DNA of 64,000 nt from Chrysogorgia sp. JL179-B06 (lineage: Eukaryota > Cnidaria > Anthozoa > Scleralcyonacea > Chrysogorgiidae). Made by a program: the position numbers and the translations under genes. Under the pieces are notes generated by a model, which was not told the origin of the DNA, did not search any database, and saw only the letters and a program-made list of their open reading frames with translations. Position 1 is the stretch's first letter. Each line of letters begins with the position of its first letter. Where the stretch lies: NCBI GenBank assembly GCA_035772405.1, contig JAYKKM010000341.1, forward strand, positions 2,366,001 through 2,430,000, in the 5' to 3' direction. This document shows, in pieces, positions 15,301 to 27,300 of this stretch.

Positions 15301-18300
15301 CGGAAAGCAGAAAAGAAAGCCAAATGCCGTAAATGACGTCACATCATTATAATTTCAGTTGAAACAAACCTTTATAGAACAACAAGGCAAAGCTCAAATC
15401 ATAAAATATTTTGGCATTCAACTTTTCACTTCATGTAGAATCTATATCAGTAATATCGTATTTGGGGTCATGGGCACTTTAAATACATGAAAAGAAAGAA
15501 ATACCACTGAACTACATATCGATTGCGGGTCAGATAGCTAGACTACAAAATCCAGGGCGGGGAAAACAGAAAAAAACCATCACCATCAACAAAATAAAAC
15601 ATCTGTTATTGTTAACATTAATCTAATGTTATCCCCCTTTAAATACAGCGAAAAGAAAGAAATACAGCGAAAAGAAAGAAATACAGCGTACCAAATTCAC
15701 ACAGGCACGTATAGCTAGACTACGAAATCCAGCGGGCAAGTTTTATTTTGGGGGGCAAGTGCGGGGCTAAAATTATGTACATTAAGTGCCTATGGAACGA
15801 AAAATTCAACTCTGTTTTTACGACCCACTTTGGTACTTCGTAGATTGTGCAGAAATCAACTATATCCTCCTAGATACGTGCCCAGGGTCTTATCTCCGCC
15901 CATCCTCCCCCACCGAGGTTGGTTGCAATTTCTCACATGAGGCGGGCCCGAGTTCAAGTCAGACTGACTTTAGTTCGGATGTAATATTTTCCCTGTAACA
16001 TTGTTTATATGGGTCCAGCCTGAGATTCGGTTCACGCCGGCCTAGACTCGGGTCGGTTGGTAGACCTACCTGAATACAGTCCGACCCGATTTCTTCTAAC
16101 GAGCCTTATTACGAGAAGATAGTCTAAATCATGCGAAAATTGCAATTTTCCCCATACAAAGTTTTGTAGTGCATATCTGAGCTTTATTTTGGTTCATTGC
16201 ATAGCTCTAGCGGTGGTCTTGAAACGTTTCACACTTGTAGCATTTGTATATCTAGAGGAATTGTGTTCCTGATAAGCGGCAGATTTTATGCAAATTATTT
16301 TTCAAGATTTATTGGAAACACATTTTATCCACTCAGGTAAACTTTGAGGGTATAAAACTTTTCAGGAAAGAAGACCTCCACTAGAGCTATGCAATGAACC
16401 ACGATGAAGCTCAGATCTGCGTTACAAACATTTTTATGCGGAAAAATGCAATTTCTCATTATTTAGACTATTGAGCCACCTTAAAGGGGAACTGTAGTAA
16501 AAAAAAACCAAATAATATTTATTATCATTCAATTTGTTTTCTCTTGATTATGATTGGCTACGTCAGCTGCAAATAACTGCGTAAATAACAAGATGCACGT
16601 GCGCATTACTGAGCAACGTTGCTCTGCTGCAAATAATATTCTGCTCATGCGCGTTAATACTATCGACAACTGTAAACATGGCTCGTTTTGCCGAGATGTC
16701 GGAAAACGACTTGTCGTGTTTACTAGAACAAATGCCGAAAACACGAAAAATGGCCCTGAATTATTTTGCCAATAATTAAATGAAAGAAAATTGGAAGAAG
16801 ATGAGCTAGTGTTATCGAAAGTCAAGCTTGGAACTGTTTTAAGAAAGTTCTACGCGGAAGCGAGAAAAAGAATGGAGACCTTTAAACCAAAGCTTCATTG
16901 TTTGGGAAAAAATAAATTGAATGATAAAGTACCATCTTGTTCAGATATTGGTCTCGGAAGACTGAAAGTTAGCGTCGTCATAATCCAATGAGCAGTGCTA
17001 ATTTAGGTCGGGCTTTCACCAAGAGCCTTAAATAAAATTGGAACCAAGCTCTGGATGGGGTAAGTGGTTAATTCCAGGAATTGGAGTGGCGCCCACCCCT
17101 ACCTTCGGGTAGCAGCTACCGAAAGAGGAGCCTACGGGTCACCTCCGCTACGGCCGACGAACTTACTTAACTCATCCAGTTAGTGTACCAGTGGTACGAC
17201 GCTTAACTTTGGAAAGTCAAGCAGCGGTCACTGACAATTATACTGACCACGGTATGAATGATAAAACAATTAAATTGAATGATAAAACTCTGCCTTCGGC
17301 ATCGGCAAATGATTGATAGTGTTAATTATGAGGAGCTTCAAGTGTTATGTTTAGAAATGTTAACAATTTGACGATATCTGCTCTTGTACTCCAGAAATAA
17401 CATTTTCATGCGCTACTGGACGCCGCTATTTTAGAGTATGCTCAACGGCTCCAACTCTATGTACAGTGGAGGCATCTTTTGAATTTGTATGTCATTGAGT
17501 ACAAAGAACAAAAGACAAGCACTCAATGACGTCAAATTGGGAAAGAAAACCGCCGCTGTACATCAACCTTTCAGTCGTCGAGCAAACTAAAAATGGCGAC
17601 GCCCAGTAGCATAAAATACACTGTAAAAACACTGGTTAAAACAACCAATTAAATTTGGTTGTCTCAGTTAATAGCCAAATTGTATTGGTTGAAACAACCA
17701 AAATACGGCCATTTTAATAAAAATATTTGGTTATTTTACCATTCAGATTGGTATGAATGTGAGACAACCTATCAAATCGGTTGTTTCAACCAATCTGTTT
17801 TTACACTGTACAAGAATGAAAATGTTATTTCTCAAGTACAAGAGCAGTAACCGTTAAACGGTATGACGACGGTCATATATAAAACTAACCAAGACTAAGT
17901 ATGAGGCCAGTCTTACGTAATCAAGAGCTGAAATAAGCAAATACAGGCTGGTCTGAGGTTATGATCTAAGTTGTTTAGAGGTTAGCGGTTATTTGCATGG
18001 TTAAGTGACAAAATTCTGACGATTATATACCTCGATTACCTTGATGTTATCCGGTTAATGTGACTGCTGACCAACAAGATACATGCATACTTAATTGATA
18101 CTCCCCTAGGGGCTTTTCAGTGACAATGTTTTTTCTTAGCTCGAACGTGGCCGAGTCGAAGGGTCAAAGGCGCCGCATGCTGCCACCATACGACCCATGT
18201 CTGACCACGGAGCACAGTTATTTTTACTGAAGGAGGAAAACCGGAGACCCCCAAGGAAAACCATCGAAGCACGGGAGAGCTCAACTAATAACTAAGAACT

Positions 18301-21300
18301 CTACTCACATGAATTCAAGCTCGCGAATCAACACGAGGCAGGGTTCTATCTATCCAGGATTCGGAATGGCGGGAATGGCGCGAGCATCCAGGGGGGGGGG
18401 TGGAAAATTTGGAAATCTAGAGTATCTGAAATGCCATTTCCTGCATTTTGGGGGAAGATTTTACACAATTCTGAAGGTTTGGAAAATTCATATAAAACAC
18501 TAAAAAACAATACTTTCCAGGATTTTAAGTACATTTTATATTGTTTATTAAAATTTATAATATATTTCATATTGAATGGTACAACTTCATGTTACGGCAC
18601 TACTTCATGACTTCATGTTCTTTATCATATAGTGTCTTGGACTGACTGGGAATACTTACTTCATGTACACCGACCTGAATGATCACAACTTTTTTTTTGG
18701 GGGGGAAGGGGGCTGTTTGGGGGGAGGAGCTTCCACCCCTCAAACCCCCCAGATAGAACCCTGCGAGGTTATTCCCAGATGGTTACCATCCAAGTACTAA
18801 CCCCGTCCGACCGGGTGTTGATTTAGCGGTGAGTGGCAGCGCCCTAATAGTACATGCCACCCGTGCTCCATATCCAAGATTTCATGCTCATCCTCGATCA
18901 TCACTCACTCATCATAACAACGCTAGAAGACAGATTATTACAGAGGCACGTGATGACATTACGTCTAAAATGACTAAGGTGCTTCACTTACATCAAAACA
19001 GCTTCCTTTGGTTTATTGGCCTTAATGAATTCTGCTTCTGCCTCCTGGAATTTCCCCTCGTCCTCGAAGAACATGGCATGCTTAAGATAAATATCCGGCA
19101 GTTTCTCCTTCACAGCTGTGCGTGCCAGGTCAAATGCAAATTCGAAGGAACTAAAGAAAAGGAAAGATAAAAGCTATCTCACTGAAGAATAATTGGGACA
19201 CCAAGTAGTCGTAGCAGAAATTTCATGACCTCGCATAACGAAGTCGACTAAAAAATTCGTCGAAGTTTGTATAATATGAAAAAACTCGTAAAATGATAGT
19301 GACACCTTTTACAACTTTTCTGTATTTTACTTCGTTTTTGAAATATTTCAGTTTGTTTGATATGTAAATGAGATGGAACAAACTTGAAGATGGAACTAAT
19401 ATTTTAATGTGTGAAAATTCTCTACCCTGCACCTGACGCCAGAGACCATCTCATTTACATATCAAACAAACTGAAATATTTCAAAAACGAAGTAAAATAC
19501 GGAAAAGTTGTAAAAGGTGTTACTCTATCATTTTACGAATTCTTTCATATTAGACAAACTTAATTTTTGTTGCCAATGTCCTTTAACTATGCCACATCAT
19601 TTACAATTATACTAACGACTCTGCAGTATAGAAGAACTGCTACGCTAAATAGAGCTGCTGATTTCTACGTGAGAATGCGGTGTCTTCCGGAAGTGAGTGA
19701 AGAAATAAAGCGAGAAATAAATTGAGAAATAAATATATATAAATAAATATTTCGAGAAATAAATCAAAGGCAGCCTGTGGCTAAGTCATGCATGGGATGA
19801 TAATCTATTTGTCTATTTTTTTCCGACTAAATATCAATTTTCGGTAGCAGACTTCTCATGTTTAGATGACTTACTTTTAATCCTCCTATACAACACTGCT
19901 TTATTTCAAACAACATTGTTCACGGGGTGACAACTTGCAACAGGTTGTGCGTTTTTGCGCCTGTACTTACCCATTGTCAGCGGCATAATCAATAGCGGTT
20001 TCCAACAAACCAAACTTTGTCAAAAGTTTCACAGCAGAGTCTCCTCCTAACAAAAGAAAGATATCATGATGTCTCCACTTTATCATTTTCACACATATTA
20101 TATGGCGTATCATTTTGTTAGTTAAGAGGTGTTCGACCAACTGATCGGGCATAATGCGAATGCGTTCCATAATAATAATAATAATAATAAAGACGTATTA
20201 GGAGCATTATACAATAGTCTCAAATGCTCTTACAACAATATATATATTCTTAAAGTTACTTTTAAAACTAATTACAGTTTCATTATAAGATAAAGCCTAC
20301 TACATATATTACCACTATATATGAACAATAACTATTAATTTTAAAAAAGAAAAGTCTTAACTGCAGACTTAAAACTACTTAACATTTCAAAGCTTCTAAT
20401 TTCCTGTGGTAATGAATTCCACAGTTTTGGTGCTGCAACAGAGAATGTTCTGTCTCCATGAGTCACCGTTTTGGATTTTGGCTGGAGTAGCAGATTTCGG
20501 TCAGATGATCTCAAAGTATGAGTAGGTATATATTTAGTTAGCAAATCAGTAATATAAACAGGCGCCTGGCCATGCAAAGCCTTGCAAGTAATTATTAGTA
20601 TCTTAAAAACAATCCTTGATCTCACCGGCAACCAGTGAAGATTACGTAGCACAGGGGAGATATGCTCCGATTTTTTAACCCCTGCAACGTCTAGCAGCTG
20701 TATTTTGAATTCGCTGTAACTTGCTCAATTCAGTTTCTGGTAAGCCATATAGGATGCTATTACAGTTGTCAAGTTTTGATATTATGAATGCATGCACCAA
20801 CTTCTCACAGTCCTTTTTACTCAAATATTTCCTGATCTTGCCAATATTTCTGATAGCCAAAGTGGCCGATTTACAAATGTTATTTACATGAGTATTTAAT
20901 TTTAAAATGTCTATCAACAGCAACACCGAGATCACGTGCAACCGGAGCCGGTTGGATTATCACATCATTGACACATATTTCTGGCATTGGTTCGCAATGC
21001 ATAAAACGTGATGATAGACGTGACGTGACTTTCCATGACGTGACGTGTGTGTCGTGACGTGACATGACATGCGCGACATGACATGACCTGACGTGACATG
21101 GATGTTAAGCACCGTGGATTAATTGTGCATTTCATTTTCATTACATCTTGTTACTGTTGCAATAAAGCTTGTGTTAACACTGTGGTATTCGGAGTTCTAA
21201 TTTTCATTTACTATGCAAACCTCCTCCAATCAGAAGCCGCCCCAAAATAAGCCCACCAAACAAGTACGATATTTGTGAATTGGTTCTGTCTACGACACTT

Positions 21301-24300
21301 GCAAATGAAAACAACCAAGCAAAACCAAACAAAACAAGAAATCGTACCCAAGCTTTTTGCCCATAAGTAAGCGACTTGTTTCGATGCTGTAGGTCCACCA
21401 TGTTGTTTAGCAACCTAAAAGTGGAATCCGACAAAATAAAGCTGGATAAAGCTGGCACTCGGTCTTCCCCAGGCCATTTCTGAGAAGATGAATAACGGTT
21501 AGCGTTAGGTCATATTGAGCAGACGTACCGTCTTTGTAAAGATGTTTTATTTTATTATCCTTGAGAAGTAGGTTTCAAGGTGGTTGCCAGTATCGAGCCA
21601 ATATTTAGGTTAATATTAAGGTTATTATTAGGGTTAGTATTAGGGTTAGTATTAGAGTTATTTTCACGAACGTTCCTGTACTTAGCTTTCCTGCAATTAG
21701 CTATTAATCCTAATACTAACCTTGATATTAATCCTAATAATGGCGACAATCTTGAGACCTACCTCAATATGATCTAACGCCGACCATGAATAACGTATAT
21801 TACTGAAAAAGATGGCGTCGTGCATTTAACCACAATGCACTGTGAACCTAAAATAGCTCTAATTACAGGTAAACACAACCTCGTACCCAGGGTCTTATCT
21901 CCTCTCCCGGCCCGCAGAGATAAAACCCTGGGTACGAGGTTGCGGTAGACATCACGTTGTTTGACAATTTAGCACCAGTTAAGTAGATAAACCATAATAC
22001 TAAATTCAGTATTTCTAATTTAGTTGAAAACCCATCTTCTTGTATTACTGCAAAGTACAATTGTTACAAGCAAATAATTGTGGTTACATGTGCAACTCGC
22101 CATCTTCTTCGGTATATTAATTATTCCACTAACTCTGTAAGCTTCGTCCCACATTTCATTACTACGATACATATTGACAGCGGCCTTCCAATCCTTTGCT
22201 TGAATATAGTGGTGCTCAGCTTGTCGGAGTTGGTTCTCGTTTTCAAGTTCCTGCAAACAAAAACCAAAAGTCGAGATTAGTTTCATTTCCCAAATTGAAC
22301 AAGTCCACGATCAAGCAAGTCGTACAATTTCAGTCACTAACCTTTGTAAAGTACAAGTCGTACAGTTTTAGTCACTAACCTTTGTAAAGTGCAAAGTCCC
22401 ACAGTTTTAGTCACTAACCTTTGTAAAGTACAAGTCGTACAGTTTCAGTCACTAACCTTTGTAAAGTGCAAAGTCGTGCAGTTTTAGTCACTAACCTTTG
22501 TAAAGTGCAAAGTCCCACAGTTTCAGTCACTAACCTTTGTAAAGTGCAAAGTCCCACAGTTTTAGTCACTAACCTTTGTAAAGTGCAAAGTCCCACAGTT
22601 TTAGTCACTAACCTTTGTAAAGTGCAAGTCATACAGTTTCAGTCACTAACCTTTGTAAAGTGCAAGTCATACAGTTTCAATATCTAACCTTTGTAAAGTG
22701 CAAAGTCGTACAATTTCAGTCACTAACCTTTGTAAAGTGCAAAGTCGTACAGTTTCAGTCACTAACCTTTGTAAAGTACAAGTCATACAATTTCAGTCAC
22801 TAACCTTTGTAAAGTGCAAGTCGTACAGTTTCAATATCTAACCTTTGTAAAGTGCAAAGTCGTACAGTTTCAGTCACTAAACTTTGTAAAGTGCAAAGTC
22901 GTACAGTTTCAGTCACTAACCTTTGTAAAGTGCAAGTCATACAGTTTCAGTCACTAACCTTTGTAAAGTACAAGTCGTACAGTTTCAGTCACTAACCTTT
23001 GTAAAGTACAAGTCATACAATTTCAGTCACTAACCTTTGTAAAGTGCAAGTCGTACAGTTTCAGTCACTAACCTTTGTAAAGTACAAGTCATACAATTTC
23101 AGTCACTAACCTTTGTAAAGTGCAAGTCGTACAGTTTCAATATCTAACCTTTGTAAAGTGCAAAGTCGTACAGTTTCAGTCACTAAACTTTGTAAAGTGC
23201 AAAGTCGTACAGTTTCAGTCACTAACCTTTGTAAAGTGCAAAGTCGTACAGTTTCAATCACTAACCTTTGTAAAGTACAAGTCGTACAATTTCAGTCACT
23301 AACCTTTGTAAAGTGCAAGTCGTACAGTTTCAATATCTAACCTTTGTAAAGTGCAAAGTCGTACAGTTTCAGTCACTAAACTTTGTAAAGTGCAAGTCGT
23401 ACAATTTCAGTCACTAAACTTTGTAAAGTGCAAGTCGTACAGTTTCAGTCACTAAACTTTGTAAAGTGCAAGTCGTACAGTTTTAGTCACTAACCTTTGT
23501 AAAGTACAAGTCATACAGTTTCAATATCTAACCTTTGTAAAGTGCAAGTCGTACAGTTTTAGTCACTAACCTTTGTAAAGTGCAAAGTTGTACAGTTTCA
23601 GTCACTAACCTTTGTAAAGTGCAAGTCATACAGTTTCAATATCTAACCTTTGTAAAGTGCAAAGTTGTACAGTTTTAGTCACTAACCTTTGTAAAGTGCA
23701 AAGTCGTACAGTTTCAGTCACTAACCTTTGTAAAGTGCAAAGTCGTACAGTTTCAGTCACTAACCTTTGTAAAGTGCAAAGTCATACAGTTTCAATATCT
23801 AAACTTTGTAAAGTGCAAGTCATACAGTTTCAATATCTAACCTTTGTAAAGTGCAAGTCATACAGTTTCAATATCTAACCTTTGTAAAGTACAAGTCATA
23901 CAGTTTTAGTCACTAACCTTTGTTAAGTGCAAAGTCGTACAGTTTCAGTCACTAACCTTTGTAAAGTGCAAGTCATACAGTTTCAATATCTAACCTTTGT
24001 AAAGTGCAAGTCATACAGTTTCAATATCTAACCTTTGTAAAGTACAAGTCATACAGTTTCAGTCACTAACCTTTGTAAAGTGCAAAGTCGTACAATTTCA
24101 GTCACTAACCTTTGTAAAGTGCAAGTCATACAGTTTCAATATCTAACCTTTGTAAAGTACAAGTCATACAGTTTTAGTCACTAACCTTTGTAAAGTACAA
24201 GTCGTACAGTTTCAGTCACTAACCTTTGTAAAATGCAAAGTCATACAGTTTCAATATCTAACCTTTGTAAAGTGCAAGTCATACAGTTTCAATATCTAAC

Positions 24301-27300
24301 CTTTGTAAAGTGCAAGTCATACCGTTTCAGTCACTAACCTTTGTAAAGTGCAAGTCGTACAATTTCAATATCTAACCTTTGTAAAGTGCAAGTCATACCG
24401 TTTCAATATCTAACCTTTGTAAAGTGCAAGTCATACCGTTTCAGTCACTAACCTTTGTAAAGTACAAGTCATACAGTTTCAATATCTAACCTTTGTAAAG
24501 TGCAAGTCATACCGTTTCAGTCACTAACCTTTGTAAAGTGCAAAGTCGTACAGTTTTAGTCACTAACCTTTGTTAAGTGCAAAGTCGTACAGTTTCAGTC
24601 ACTAACCTTTGTAAAGTGCAAAGTCGTACAGTTTCAATATCTAACCTTTGTAAAGTGCAAGTCATACAGTTTCAATATCTAACCTTTGTAAAGTGCAAGT
24701 CATACCGTTTCAGTCACTAACCTTTGTTAAGTGCAAAGTCGTACAGTTTTAGTCACTAACCTTTGTTAAGTGCAAAGTCGTACAGTTTCAGTCACTAACC
24801 TTTGTAAAGTGCAAGTCATACAGTTTCAATATCTAACCTTTGTAAAGTACAAGTCATACAGTTTTAGTCACTAACCTTTGTAAAGTACAAGTCATACAGT
24901 TTCAATATCTAACCTTTGTAAAGTGCAAGTCATACAGTTTCAGTCACTAACCTTTGTAAAGTGCAAAGTCGTACAATTTCAGTCACTAACCTTTGTAAAG
25001 TGCAAGTCATACAGTTTCAATATCTAACCTTTGTAAAGTACAAGTCATACAGTTTTAGTCACTAACCTTTGTAAAGTGCAAGTCATACAGTTTCAATATC
25101 TAACCTTTGTAAAGTGCAAGTCATACAGTTTCAGTCACTAACCTTTGTAAAGTGCAAAGTCGTACCATTTCAGTCACTAACCTTTGTAAAGTGCAAGTCA
25201 TACAGTTTCAATATCTAACCTTTGTAAAGTACAAGTCATACAGTTTCAATATCTAACCTTTGTAAAGTACAAGTCATACAGTTTTAGTCACTAACCTTTG
25301 TAAAGTGCAAAGTCGTACAATTTCAGTCACTAACCTTTGTAAAGTGCAAGTCATACAGTTTCAATATCTAACCTTTGTAAAGTACAAGTCATACAGTTTC
25401 AATATCTAACCTTTGTAAAGTGCAAGTCATACAGTTTCAGTCACTAACCTTTGTAAAGTGCAAAGTCGTACAATTTCAGTCACTAACCTTTGTAAAGTGC
25501 AAGTCATACAGTTTCAATATCTAACCTTTGTAAAGTACAAGTCATACAGTTTCAATATCTAACCTTTGTAAAGTACAAGTCATACAGTTTTAGTCACTAA
25601 CCTTTGTAAAGTACAAGTCGTACAGTTTCAGTCACTAACCTTTGTAAAATGCAAAGTCATACAGTTTCAATATCTAACCTTTGTAAAGTGCAAGTCATAC
25701 AGTTTCAATATCTAACCTTTGTAAAGTGCAAGTCATACAGTTTCAATATCTAACCTTTGTAAAGTGCAAAGTCATACAGTTTCAATATCTAACCTTTGTA
25801 AAGTGCAAGTCATACCGTTTCAGTCACTAACCTTTGTAAAGTGCAAAGTCGTACAATTTCAGTCACTAACCTTTGTAAAGTGCAAGTCATACCGTTTCAA
25901 TATCTAACCTTTGTAAAGTGCAAGTCATACAGTTTCAATATCTAACCTTTGTAAAGTGCAAGTCGTACAGTTTCAGTCACTAACCTTTGTAAAGTGCAAA
26001 GTCGTACAATTTCAGTCACTAACCTTTGTAAAATGCAAAGTCATACAGTTTCAATATCTAACCTTTGTAAAGTGCAAGTCATACAGTTTCAATATCTAAC
26101 CTTTGTAAAGTGCAAGTCATACAGTTTCAATATCTAACCTTTGTAAAGTGCAAGTCATACAGTTTCAATATCTAACCTTTGTAAAGTGCAAAGTCATACA
26201 GTTTCAATATCTAACCTTTGTAAAGTGCAAGTCATACCGTTTCAGTCACTAACCTTTGTAAAGTGCAAAGTCGTACAATTTCAGTCACTAACCTTTGTAA
26301 AGTGCAAGTCATACCGTTTCAATATCTAACCTTTGTAAAGTGCAAGTCATACAGTTTCAATATCTAACCTTTGTAAAGTGCAAGTCGTACAGTTTCAGTC
26401 ACTAACCTTTGTAAAGTGCAAAGTCGTACAATTTCAGTCACTAACCTTTGTAAAGTGCAAGTCATACCGTTTCAGTCACTAACCTTTGCTAAGTGAAGGT
26501 GTGTGTCATCCAAGAGATCTTCGTGGAACTGTTTTACAAGTCGTATCATTTGATCGTACTGAAAATGAGAAAGAAGGGCGAACACATAAACAATAAAATT
26601 AGTTTATATATTTATATAATATGTTTACGCTAATCGCAATCTTATTTGGGACCTTACCATCTACGACGACATTCATGATTTCGAAAACACTTCATGCTTC
26701 AAAACGATTTTATTGTCAATGTTGAAGTCAATCTTAAGGTGTTCGGACGTATTTAGTTTTGCAGACCTTATATCCGTTGCTAAGGAAGGTTATAATTAAC
26801 AAAAATTGCCATAGAATATCATAGCTTTAAAAATCCATCAAGATATTGTGTATGTAGTGCATGTGGGCAAAGCTCTTTCGTTTGGTAAATGTCATTATGA
26901 TGACCTCATCATGACATCATGGAAATATGAAAATTCCTATAACCTTTGAAAAATTAATTTTTCACAAGTGATTATAATCTGGATAGTTATCTTCACAAAA
27001 GTACTTAAGGATTTTAAGAATATTTAAAAAGTAGCCGGGATATCGAATTTTTAAGGTCAATAAGCACAATAAAAATTTCATAACTTTATAATTATTTAAT
27101 TTGTCAATAAATCCATTCGAATTTTTTGTAGGAAGTAATTTGAAATTACATAGCAGTAAAGAATGTAGCATAATGTCAAAAATGACGAAAATTATAGAGT
27201 TTTTGTGTTTGGCGATGACGTCAATGTGACGTCATCAAATTACGTCACCAGACGAAAGAGGTTTGCCTACATATTCCACACATAAAATATCTTGGTTATA

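Noticed and set aside
18780..18835. 5S rRNA gene
   Set aside because: Only the internal-promoter half is recognisable, and it is fused to unrelated sequence; a SINE is a better explanation.
22312..26483. CRISPR-like regular array
   Set aside because: Units are directly adjacent with no unique spacers, the context is a eukaryotic intron, and the unit aligns with an exon-intron boundary.
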